From DATKYV01 sp035528275 (lineage in GTDB: Bacteria > Acidobacteriota > Terriglobia > UBA7540), in NCBI GenBank assembly GCA_035528275.1, contig DATKYV010000348.1, forward strand, positions 1-7,337: a stretch of DNA of 7,337 nt, given 5' to 3'. Each line of letters starts with the position of its first letter. Position 1 is the first letter of the stretch. The notes under the pieces are model-generated. The model made no database searches, had not been told where the DNA came from, and saw only the letters and a program-made list of their open reading frames with translations. This document shows positions 1-5,150 of the stretch, one piece after another. The translations under genes were made by a program, and so were the position numbers.

Positions 1-620
1 GCGTGATGGTAGCCCGCCGCGCGGTCGCTGCCGATGCAGACGCCGAGGGCGCCGGGCGCGCAGCCCTGCCCCTGCGCCTGCCAGACGGCGTGCAGGATGC
101 ATTTCTTCACGCCCTGCAAATCGCGGTCGGCGCGCCCCAGACGGTCCAGCGTGCAGGGGACGGAGTATTGAATGTTCTTGTTTTCGCACCCGCCGCCCTT
201 CAGGATGAGCCGCACTTCGATTGTGGGCTCTTCCCACTGCTCGAAGTGGATGACCGGCGTTCCCGGGCCGAGGTTGTTGCCGCTGTTTTTGCCGGTGATG
301 GAATCCACAGAATTCGGCCGCAATTTCCCGCGCCGCGTGGCCTCGGCGACGGCCTCCTGAATTACGCGCTTCATCTCGATCTGGTTCACGCCCACCGGCG
401 TTTTGATTTCGAACGTCGGCATGCCGGTGTCCTGGCAGATGGGGCCTTCGTCGTCATAAGCCATGTCAATGTTCTGCCCGATGATGGCCAGCGCCTGCCC
501 GGCCTGCGTTCCGGGGCTTTCGGTCTCGAGCGCCTGGCCCATCGCCTGGCGCACGTCGGGCGGAAGATTCGTGGATGTCTGGATGATGAGTTCGAGCATG
601 CTTTCGCGGAAGAATTCCAT
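1..620 (-). CDS. Class I (Fe-S) fumarate hydratase-type protein, N-terminal part, cut by window edge
   Basis: 206 complete codons are present; the 3' end lies beyond position 1. The family uses a [4Fe-4S] cluster to interconvert fumarate and L-malate in the cytoplasm (TCA cycle). Visible family motifs: ICQDTGMP at residues 61-68, whose C62 matches the first cluster cysteine; a conserved core near residues 97-127 (RRGKLRPNSVD, then GKNSGNNLGPGTPVIHF); KGGGCENKN at 141-149; and GCAPGALGVCIG at 186-197, where C187 fits the second cluster cysteine. The third cluster cysteine should lie off the window. The start ATG (620-618) follows a GGAGGT Shine-Dalgarno with a 4-base spacer. Whether this is the one-chain enzyme or a separate alpha subunit cannot be decided from the fragment. 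L(+)-tartrate dehydratase alpha is the main alternative. The gene starts 107 bases after the LOG gene on the same strand and seems to have its own -10 element. Confidence 0.9.
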   Translation of the reverse strand, partial: MEFFRESMLELIIQTSTNLPPDVRQAMGQALETESPGTQAGQALAIIGQNIDMAYDDEGPICQDTGMPTFEIKTPVGVNQIEMKRVIQEAVAEATRRGKLRPNSVDSITGKNSGNNLGPGTPVIHFEQWEEPTIEVRLILKGGGCENKNIQYSVPCTLDRLGRADRDLQGVKKCILHAVWQAQGQGCAPGALGVCIGSDRAAGYHH

Positions 621-680
621 GAAGACCTCCAGGCCTGTAATCAGGGGCGGGAAATTGCGAGGGACGAAGAAATCCAGGCC
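621..680 (-). repeat. Imperfect 15-base direct repeat in the fumarase leader
   Basis: On the minus strand, 680-666 (GGCCTGGATTTCTTC) and 635-621 (GGCCTGGAGGTCTTC) agree at 13 of 15 bases and lie 45 bases apart. The downstream copy contains the GGAGG ribosome binding site of the fumarase gene. The upstream copy lacks GGAGG because the two changed bases fall in it. This may be a chance duplication or a binding site for a regulator. Confidence 0.4.
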
Positions 681-688
681 AAGGAAGT

Positions 689-694
689 ATTATA
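689..694 (-). promoter_or_regulatory. Candidate -10 element for the fumarase gene
   Basis: Read on the minus strand, 694-689 is a perfect TATAAT, about 70 bases upstream of the fumarase start, in the gap after the LOG stop codon. No good -35 hexamer lies 16-18 bases further upstream (the region reads GCGCTT), so either an activator is needed or the match is fortuitous. A transcript would start near 682 and have a leader of about 60 bases. Confidence 0.45.
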
Positions 695-727
695 CCGCCG
701 ATTTGGCGAAGAAGCGCGTGGGAACGG

Positions 728-1585
728 TCACAGGAAGGCGCGTTGGATGACGGCGCGGAGGGCGCGATCGCGGCTGAGGCTGCGCTTGAGAAACTCGAAG
801 GCCTCGGAGGGTGAATCCACCATTCGGAAGAGCTGCAAGTCCTGGGCGTCAATCGTCCCGGCTTCGAGGAGCAGGTCGAAGTTGATGAGCTTCTTCCAGA
901 ACTTCGAGCCGTAGAGCAGGATGATGGCGTGGTGGCCGAGCTTGTGGGTTTGAGTGAGGGTGAGGAATTCCCACATCTCGTCCATGGTACCGAACCCGCC
1001 GGGGAAGACGATCAGCGCTTTGGCGGGTGAGGCAAACCAGAGCTTGCGCATGAAGAAGTAGCGGAACAGGAAGCTCAGGTCGGGACTGATATAGGGATTG
1101 GGTTTTTGTTCCACGGGCAGCTTGATGTTGAAGCCGATGGATTTGCCGCCCGCTTCGTGCGCGCCGCGGTTCGCGGCCTCCATGATGCCCGGCCCGCCTC
1201 CCGAGCATACGACGAGGAAATGGCGCCCATTCTTCAGCGACAGCGACCAGCGGGTGATGAGCCGTGCCAGCTCGCGCGCTTCTTCGTAGTAGCGCGACAT
1301 CTGCACGGCCATGCGCGCGGCCTTCAAATCGGCAGCGCTCGCCGGCGACGCGCCGCCCGTCTTGGTTTCCGCTTCCTTCAAGCGGCGCAGGGCCTCGTCG
1401 CGAGGCAGGATGCGTGCCGAGCCGAACATCACGACGGTGTTCTGCACGCCCGCTCGCCGCAAGCGTACTTGCGGCTCCAGGTACTCGGCCAGGAGGCGCA
1501 GGGTGCGCGCGTCGGCGCTTTCGAGAAATCGCTCGTTCCGATAGGCCAGCTTCGGCAGGTGGTTGGAAGGTTTCTTCTTGCTCAT
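728..1585 (-). CDS. LOG-family protein (lysine decarboxylase-like Rossmann fold), probable nucleotide 5'-monophosphate phosphoribohydrolase
   Basis: 285 residues. LOG-family proteins cleave the N-glycosidic bond of nucleotide or cytokinin-nucleotide monophosphates, releasing the base and ribose 5-phosphate in the cytoplasm. Many were once annotated as lysine decarboxylases, a function they do not have. Signature motifs: SGGGPGIMEAANRGA at residues 128-142 (phosphate-binding loop), MRKLWF at 179-184 (the conserved Arg-Lys pair), and FPGGFGTMDEMWE at 194-206 (the PGGxGTxxE motif with E203). At 285 residues it is longer than the compact LOG proteins of about 190 residues. The excess is an N-terminal segment of about 48 residues before the first strand (TVVMFGSARI, 50-59) and a charged helical insert around 62-105. 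The ATG at 1585-1583 is chosen over an in-frame start at 1825 because GAGGA sits just upstream of it and the family similarity begins after it. The TGA is at 730-728. It is divergent from the oxidoreductase gene. Confidence 0.88.
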   Translation of the reverse strand: MSKKKPSNHLPKLAYRNERFLESADARTLRLLAEYLEPQVRLRRAGVQNTVVMFGSARILPRDEALRRLKEAETKTGGASPASAADLKAARMAVQMSRYYEEARELARLITRWSLSLKNGRHFLVVCSGGGPGIMEAANRGAHEAGGKSIGFNIKLPVEQKPNPYISPDLSFLFRYFFMRKLWFASPAKALIVFPGGFGTMDEMWEFLTLTQTHKLGHHAIILLYGSKFWKKLINFDLLLEAGTIDAQDLQLFRMVDSPSEAFEFLKRSLSRDRALRAVIQRAFL

Positions 1586-1589
1586 GAAT

Positions 1590-1594
1590 TCCTC
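1590..1594 (-). promoter_or_regulatory. Ribosome binding site fixing the LOG start
   Basis: On the minus strand GAGGA (1594-1590) precedes the ATG at 1585 with a 4-base spacer. It supports the 285-residue product over the 365-residue frame that begins at 1825. The extra 80 residues of that longer frame show no family similarity and would run back through the whole divergent promoter region. Confidence 0.6.
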
Positions 1595-1627
1595 GGAATA
1601 CGTTTCGGCAATCGCAACCGGAGAGCA

Positions 1628-1636
1628 AGCATAACA
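1628..1636 (-). promoter_or_regulatory. Candidate extended -10 promoter for the LOG gene
   Basis: Read on the minus strand, 1636-1628 is TGTTATGCT: a TGn extension followed by TATGCT, four of six bases matching TATAAT. It lies about 43 bases upstream of the ATG and would give a leader of about 36 bases. No clear -35 element is visible, which is tolerated by extended -10 promoters. Confidence 0.4.
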
Positions 1637-1693
1637 GAGGCGCGACATTTTGAGCGGGAGAATCGCGGTCACCGTTCGATTGCGGGAAACCAG

Positions 1694-1722
1694 TTGAATG
1701 CGCCCGCGGAAAGGGATAAAAA
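1694..1722 (+). promoter_or_regulatory. Candidate sigma-70-type promoter for the oxidoreductase gene
   Basis: TTGAAT (1694-1699), a 17-base spacer and TAAAAA (1717-1722) match the consensus hexamers at four of six positions each. Transcription would start near 1729 and leave a leader of about 87 bases before the ATG at 1816. The promoter is in the shared region with the divergent LOG gene, with the two candidate start points about 100 bases apart. Confidence 0.4.
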
Positions 1723-1800
1723 TTAAGGAGGAGCCCGACCTCGCAAAGCCCGAGCGCATGATGCCGTTCCGCCCGGAGTTCACGCCATTTGACGATCGGC

Positions 1801-1808
1801 AAGGAGGA
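1801..1808 (+). promoter_or_regulatory. Ribosome binding site fixing the oxidoreductase start
   Basis: AAGGAGGA lies 7 bases upstream of the ATG at 1816, which decides that start over the in-frame ATG at 1789. The latter has no Shine-Dalgarno and would put nine extra residues in front of the Tat signal. Confidence 0.75.
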
Positions 1809-1815
1809 AATTGAA

Positions 1816-3183
1816 ATGTCTTCATCCCGTGATCTAACGCGTCGCGACTTTATGCGGCGAAGCGCTACCGGCGTTGCCGGTTTCGGCCTGCTCTTGAACG
1901 GTGAACCGGTGGCGCTGGAGGCCGCGCCGGTTATGCCCCGTCCCGCCAGCCCCGCCGACCGCGTGGGCGTGGGGTTCATCGGCTTTGGGATTCGCGGCAA
2001 CATCTTGATGGAGGCGGCCAAGCAGACCGGGCAGGCCAACCTTGTAGTCGCCAGCGACTGCTACCAGGGCCATCTCGACCGCGCCAAGGAGCGCACCGAC
2101 GGCAAGATCGAGACCAACCTTGCCCAGTTCAAGAAACTCCTCGAGCGTAAGGACGTGGATGCCGTGATCATCGCCACGCCCGACCACTGGCACCTGCCCA
2201 TGGTGCTCGAGGCGCTTTCCGCCGGCAAGGACGTCTACATCGAAAAGCCCATGACCAAGGACGTCGAAGACGGCCCGAAGATGATCGAGGCCGCGAAGCG
2301 TTACAACCGCATCGTGCAGGTAGGCAGCCAGTGGATCTCCACGGAGCAGCACAAGAAGGCCAGGGAAATCGTCGCCTCGGGAAAGCTCGGTAAGGTAACC
2401 AAGATCACCGCTGCGTACAACCGCAACAGCTCGACCGGCGCTTGGAATTATCCCATTCCCCCCGACCTCGAGAACGGCGTCAATTTCAACTGGGAGGAGT
2501 GGCTGGGACCGGCGAAGAAGCGGCCCTACAATCCGGAGTTTGTTTTCCGCTACCGGAAGTACTGGGACTTCTCGGGCGGGATCTCCACCGACCTGTTCGT
2601 GCACCTCATCAATTCGATTCACTTCATCATGGGCGCGACCATGCCCGCGAGCGTAGTGGCCACGGGGGGCATCCTGTTTCGACACGACGGGCGCGAGGTT
2701 CCCGACACGCTCGACGCGCTGTTTGAATATCCCGAGGGATTCCACGTCAACATGGCTTCGACGTTCAACAGCGCCAGCACCGCAGGACAGGGAATTCAAC
2801 TCCTGGGCACCGACGCCTCGCTCACCTTGCTGCTCGGCCAAGGAGACATGATCCTGGCGGGGGAGAGCCATCGCGAGGGTTACAGCTATTCGATCGATAG
2901 CTGGCCGAAGGCCCTGCAGGACCAGTGGTGGGAAATCGACGACCACCGCGAAGAATCGAAGCGCACGGCGCCCGAGCCCGAGACGCTGAAGACGTCGGAC
3001 CCCATGGACGCCACGGCGCTCCACATGCTCGAATTCCTTGAGTGCGTGCGCTCGCGCAAGCAGTGCACGGAGAATGCGGAAGTCGGCCACCATGCCGCCG
3101 CCGCGGGTCACATGGTGAACATCTCCTACCGTGCCGGAAAGAAAGCTATCTGGGACGCGGAGAGCGGAACTGTGAAGTCCTGA
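1816..3183 (+). CDS. Gfo/Idh/MocA-family NAD(P)-dependent oxidoreductase with Tat signal
   Basis: 455 residues. The family oxidises or reduces hydroxyl/keto groups of sugars, inositols and glycosides using bound NAD(P). The N-terminus LTRRDFMRRS (7-16) followed by a short hydrophobic stretch (ATGVAGFGLLL) is a twin-arginine signal, so the folded, cofactor-loaded enzyme is probably exported, as is known for glucose-fructose oxidoreductase of Zymomonas. The Rossmann domain follows: GFIGFGIRGN at 53-62 (GxGxxG), TPDHWHLPM at 121-129, and the family's EKP motif at 143-145 with the catalytic-type Lys144. In the C-terminal domain, SGGISTDLFVHLI (253-265) supplies the usual D259 and H263 of the active site. 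The substrate cannot be read from the sequence. Neighbouring isomerase-like and glycoside hydrolase genes suggest a sugar or glycoside. A degraded second copy of this gene's last 30 codons lies at 5048-5137. A strong stem-loop follows the stop. Confidence 0.9.
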   Translation: MSSSRDLTRRDFMRRSATGVAGFGLLLNGEPVALEAAPVMPRPASPADRVGVGFIGFGIRGNILMEAAKQTGQANLVVASDCYQGHLDRAKERTDGKIETNLAQFKKLLERKDVDAVIIATPDHWHLPMVLEALSAGKDVYIEKPMTKDVEDGPKMIEAAKRYNRIVQVGSQWISTEQHKKAREIVASGKLGKVTKITAAYNRNSSTGAWNYPIPPDLENGVNFNWEEWLGPAKKRPYNPEFVFRYRKYWDFSGGISTDLFVHLINSIHFIMGATMPASVVATGGILFRHDGREVPDTLDALFEYPEGFHVNMASTFNSASTAGQGIQLLGTDASLTLLLGQGDMILAGESHREGYSYSIDSWPKALQDQWWEIDDHREESKRTAPEPETLKTSDPMDATALHMLEFLECVRSRKQCTENAEVGHHAAAAGHMVNISYRAGKKAIWDAESGTVKS

Positions 3184-3224
3184 GCGGACCATCGCGACGG
3201 TGGCAGCGTCACTACTCATGCAAT

Positions 3225-3266
3225 GCCGGCCACGACGCATCGCTCAGCGGATGCGTCGTAGCCGGC
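3225..3266 (+). terminator. Strong stem-loop after the oxidoreductase gene, possible terminator
   Basis: The arms 3225-3241 and 3250-3266 pair over 17 positions with one mismatch, around an 8-base loop. The left arm is GCCGGCCACGACGCATC. The stem begins 41 bases after the TGA. What follows is pyrimidine-rich (ATCTTCGTCTTCTCT, from 3271) but not a clean T run, so intrinsic termination is plausible but not certain. The one mismatch would be a G-U pair if the minus strand were transcribed. It could alternatively be an mRNA-stabilising hairpin or a dispersed palindromic element; no second copy is in this window. Confidence 0.55.
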
Positions 3267-3358
3267 CATGATCTTCGTCTTCTCTGCTCTCAACCTTCCT
3301 CATGCGAAAGTAGCCCGCCTCAGGTCACGGACAATACGTCTCCATGACTCATTGGCCC

Positions 3359-3387
3359 TTGTAACGCTTTCCCTCCCGATTGAGAAT
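3359..3387 (+). promoter_or_regulatory. Weak candidate promoter for the isomerase-like gene
   Basis: TTGTAA (3359-3364), a 17-base spacer and GAGAAT (3382-3387) each match the sigma-70 hexamers at four of six positions. It is the best pair found in the gap. It would give a leader of about 125 bases that contains the GTGAATG dyad. Confidence 0.25.
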
Positions 3388-3451
3388 CCCTTCGAAGGTT
3401 CCTTCATTCACACGGCGCTCGGCGCCTTCCTGAAGTCTCTTGCCTTTGTTT

Positions 3452-3473
3452 GTGAATGGGAGCACTCATTCAC
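3452..3473. promoter_or_regulatory. Dyad GTGAATG-N8-CATTCAC, candidate operator
   Basis: Perfect 7-base inverted arms, GTGAATG (3452-3458) and CATTCAC (3467-3473), are separated by 8 bases, about 46 bases before the start codon of the isomerase-like gene. A third half-site, CATTCAC, occurs at 3405-3411. A 22-base span with 15 bases between half-site starts is typical of a dimeric DNA-binding regulator on one face of the helix. The regulator is unknown and none is encoded in the window. Confidence 0.45.
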
Positions 3474-3505
3474 GTTTTCGACCGAACGCATGGAGTATGC
3501 CAAAA

Positions 3506-3511
3506 GGGAGG
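3506..3511 (+). promoter_or_regulatory. Ribosome binding site fixing the isomerase-like start
   Basis: GGGAGG lies 8 bases upstream of the ATG at 3520. In-frame ATGs at 3490 and 3268 have no comparable site and would bury the Tat motif deeper in the protein. Confidence 0.7.
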
Positions 3512-3519
3512 GTACATCA

Positions 3520-4956
3520 ATGACTCGTGACAGAATTCCAGCAAAGCTGGCCGGCGGGTTTCGGGTGAGTCGGCGGGAATTCTTGGCCGGCTGTGGCGCC
3601 TGCGCGCTGTGCGGACCGGCCTTGGCTCGCGGCGCAGCCTCGGCGGCAGTCGCGTCGCCGACGGCCGACGACAGGCCCAAGGTTGGCCTGATCTTCACTC
3701 ACATCTCGCCCCAGGAAGAGACCTGGCCTTACAAAGGGTATGACTACGAGGCGCGCAAAGCCGAGCTGACCGCGCGGCTTCGCAAGGAATGTCCCAATAT
3801 CGAGTTTGTTCCCGCCACTGCGCAGAGCCCCGACGAGGCCAAAACGCTCCTCGCCGCCAGCCCTGACGTGGACGGCTATCTGGTTTACGTGATCGGCATC
3901 TGGTCAGGCGCGGTCGAGGCCATTGCCGCTTCAGGTCGACCCACTATTTTGGTGGACGACCTCTACGCCGGCTCCGGCGAATTCCTTATCCAGTACGCGG
4001 CGGCGCGGCGTCAGGGTCTGAAGGTGGCCGGCGTTTCGTCCTCACGTTTCGAGGACGTGGTTGAGGCGCTGAAGTGTTTCGAGTGTATGAAGAAGCTGCG
4101 CTCTTCGGTGATCCTCGATGTCATCGAGCGCGATCCGGGCGAGCAGGCCAAGGCCATCCAGGAGGTTTTCGGAACCAAGGTGCGCCAGACGAGCGCCGCG
4201 GAAGTGAACGAAGCCTTCGCCAAAGTCGACATTGCGGAGGCAAAGAAATGGGCTGAGCGGTGGATGAGCGAGGCGCGCGCCGTGGTGGAGCCCTCGCGCC
4301 AGGAAATCGAGAAGTCGGCGCAAATCTATCTCGCCATGCATGACCTCATGGAGCGCCACCACGCCCATGCGGTCACCATCGACTGCCTGACGCTTTTTTA
4401 CGGCGGCAAGCTGCCCGCTTATCCCTGCCTGGGATTCTTCCAACTGAACAACGACGGCTTGGTGGGCGCTTGCGAGGCTGACCTGGAATCCACTGCCACT
4501 ATGCTGCTCATGACCTATCTCACCGGCCGTCCGGGCTACATCTCCGACCCGGTGATTGATACGTCAAAGAACCAGATCATCTACGCTCACTGCGTGGCAC
4601 CCAGCAAGGTCTTCGGGCCGAGCGGACCGGCCAATCCGTACGACATCCGCAGCCACGCCGAGGACCGCAAAGGCGCCGCCGTGCGCTCGCTGATGCCCCT
4701 GGGCGAGATGACGACCACCTTGAAATTCAACCCCGCGCGCCGCGAGGTGGTGGTGCATCAGGCCAAGACCGTGGAGAACATTGACGAGGACAAGGCCTGC
4801 CGCACCAAGCTCGCCGCCGAGGCGAAAGACATCGACAAGCTAATGACCGAATGGGACCGCTGGGGCTGGCATCGCGTCACTTTCTACGGCGACCTCAAGC
4901 GCCCCGTCGAAAATGTCAGCGTCCTGCTGGGCTTTAAGGTGACCTGGGAAGGTTAG
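3520..4956 (+). CDS. Tat-exported protein with L-fucose isomerase-like region (putative sugar isomerase)
   Basis: 478 residues. The N-terminus reads FRVSRREFLAGCGACALCG (14-32), a twin-arginine signal followed by an Ala/Cys-rich hydrophobic stretch; cleavage is likely near residues 36-46. Residues 54-250 form an alternating alpha/beta region (for example KVGLIFTHIS, DGYLVYVIGIWSG) as in the N-terminal domains of fucose/arabinose isomerases. The C-terminal half resembles the COG2407/FucI-like family: AVTIDCL (284-290), PAYPCLGFFQLNNDG (299-313), GACEADLESTATMLL (316-330), LTGRPGYISDP (334-344) and IIYAHCVAP (353-361). D288, E319 and H357 are candidate metal or catalytic residues by analogy. 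Known members interconvert aldoses and ketoses with a divalent metal in the cytoplasm, so an exported member is unusual. It may have a different reaction. It lies between an exported oxidoreductase and an exported glycoside hydrolase, which suggests extracytoplasmic sugar processing. Family assignment is fairly sure; activity and substrate are not. Confidence 0.8.
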   Translation: MTRDRIPAKLAGGFRVSRREFLAGCGACALCGPALARGAASAAVASPTADDRPKVGLIFTHISPQEETWPYKGYDYEARKAELTARLRKECPNIEFVPATAQSPDEAKTLLAASPDVDGYLVYVIGIWSGAVEAIAASGRPTILVDDLYAGSGEFLIQYAAARRQGLKVAGVSSSRFEDVVEALKCFECMKKLRSSVILDVIERDPGEQAKAIQEVFGTKVRQTSAAEVNEAFAKVDIAEAKKWAERWMSEARAVVEPSRQEIEKSAQIYLAMHDLMERHHAHAVTIDCLTLFYGGKLPAYPCLGFFQLNNDGLVGACEADLESTATMLLMTYLTGRPGYISDPVIDTSKNQIIYAHCVAPSKVFGPSGPANPYDIRSHAEDRKGAAVRSLMPLGEMTTTLKFNPARREVVVHQAKTVENIDEDKACRTKLAAEAKDIDKLMTEWDRWGWHRVTFYGDLKRPVENVSVLLGFKVTWEG

Positions 4957-5010
4957 GGTTTTGCCTTGCGGCATGGGGTGAAGCTCAGACCTTCAGGTCG
5001 ACGATTGTCT

Positions 5011-5058
5011 CTATCGGCGCGTGTAGGCCTCGCTGTGGACGGCGTTCGCCGCCGCGGC
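5011..5058 (-). pseudogene. Relic of the C-terminal codons of a GH50-like hydrolase
   Basis: Read on the minus strand this encodes AAAANAVHSEAYTRR then TAG (5013-5011). The intact hydrolase ends VAAAKAVHAEAYQRR plus AANQ, so 11 of 15 residues agree. At DNA level 32 of 45 bases match 5166-5210 without gaps. The stop comes four residues earlier than in the intact gene. Upstream, at higher coordinates, the similarity ends in a GCC/GCG-rich stretch and the sequence becomes the oxidoreductase relic. The lower identity suggests it came from a diverged paralogue rather than a recent copy of the adjacent gene. Confidence 0.7.
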
Positions 5059-5137
5059 GGGACATAAGGTGAACAACTCCTGCCGTTCCGGAAAGAAAGC
5101 TATCTGGAACGCGGAGAGCGGAACCGTGAAGACCTGA
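5048..5137 (+). pseudogene. Relic of the last 30 codons of a Gfo/Idh/MocA oxidoreductase
   Basis: These 90 bases match the 3' end of the intact oxidoreductase (3094-3183) at 80 positions without gaps, including the TGA in the same place. It reads GHKVNNSCRSGKKAIWNAES then GTVKT, against GHMVNISYRAGKKAIWDAES then GTVKS in the intact gene. Of the ten changes, six alter the residue (M to K, I to N, Y to C, A to S, D to N, S to T) and four are silent, so constraint looks weak. There is no start codon, no ribosome binding site and an in-frame TAG at 5024-5026. Similarity stops about three bases after the stop codon and at the GCCGCC stretch on the other side, where it fuses to the hydrolase relic. 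Confidence 0.85.
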
Positions 5138-5150
5138 GCGCCGGACGCGT

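Larger units (their letters stand above)
3184..3519. other. 336-base intergenic region between oxidoreductase and isomerase-like genes
   Basis: No convincing gene is seen. The isomerase reading frame stays open upstream to 3268, but those residues look random and sit before the Tat signal. The region holds an imperfect 14-base palindrome just after the stop (3188-3201, centre TCGCGA), the stem-loop at 3225-3266, a weak promoter candidate at 3359-3387, a perfect 10-base palindrome CCTTCGAAGG (3389-3398) and the GTGAATG dyad at 3452-3473. This density of symmetric sequence suggests that transcription is stopped and restarted here rather than read straight through. Confidence 0.5.

Noticed and set aside
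3..914. Plus-strand open frame of 303 codons
   Set aside because: It runs antisense across the fumarase and LOG genes, has no ribosome binding site and shows no family motifs. It is open because of GC-rich codon use on the other strand.
1758..1814. 18-codon leader reading frame whose stop is one base before the oxidoreductase ATG
   Set aside because: The position is suggestive of translational coupling, but the only nearby Shine-Dalgarno-like sequence (AAGGAGGAG, 1725-1733) is 24 bases upstream, too far to serve it, and the codons show no regulatory residue pattern.
849..2039. Minus-strand open frame of 396 codons
   Set aside because: Another frame of the LOG gene extended through the divergent promoter region and into the oxidoreductase; low-complexity Arg/Ala/Pro content and no motifs.
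1834..3240. Minus-strand open frame of 468 codons opposite the oxidoreductase
   Set aside because: An antisense shadow of a gene with clear Rossmann, EKP and GGxxxDxxxH motifs. Its likeness to another minus-strand frame at 4985-5431 only reflects the relic duplication.
3268..3519. Longer N-terminus for the isomerase-like protein starting at 3268 or 3490
   Set aside because: Neither start has a ribosome binding site, and the 3268 start lies next to the stem-loop. The added residues would precede a Tat signal that is normally near the N-terminus.
3586..3597. Lipobox-like LAGC in the isomerase-like protein
   Set aside because: The cysteine is only six residues after the twin arginines, leaving no hydrophobic core before it. 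A normal cleavable Tat signal fits better.
4957..5010. Terminator for the isomerase-like gene
   Set aside because: Only short stems are visible (for example TGCC-TTGC-GGCA) with no following T run, so no terminator call is supported.
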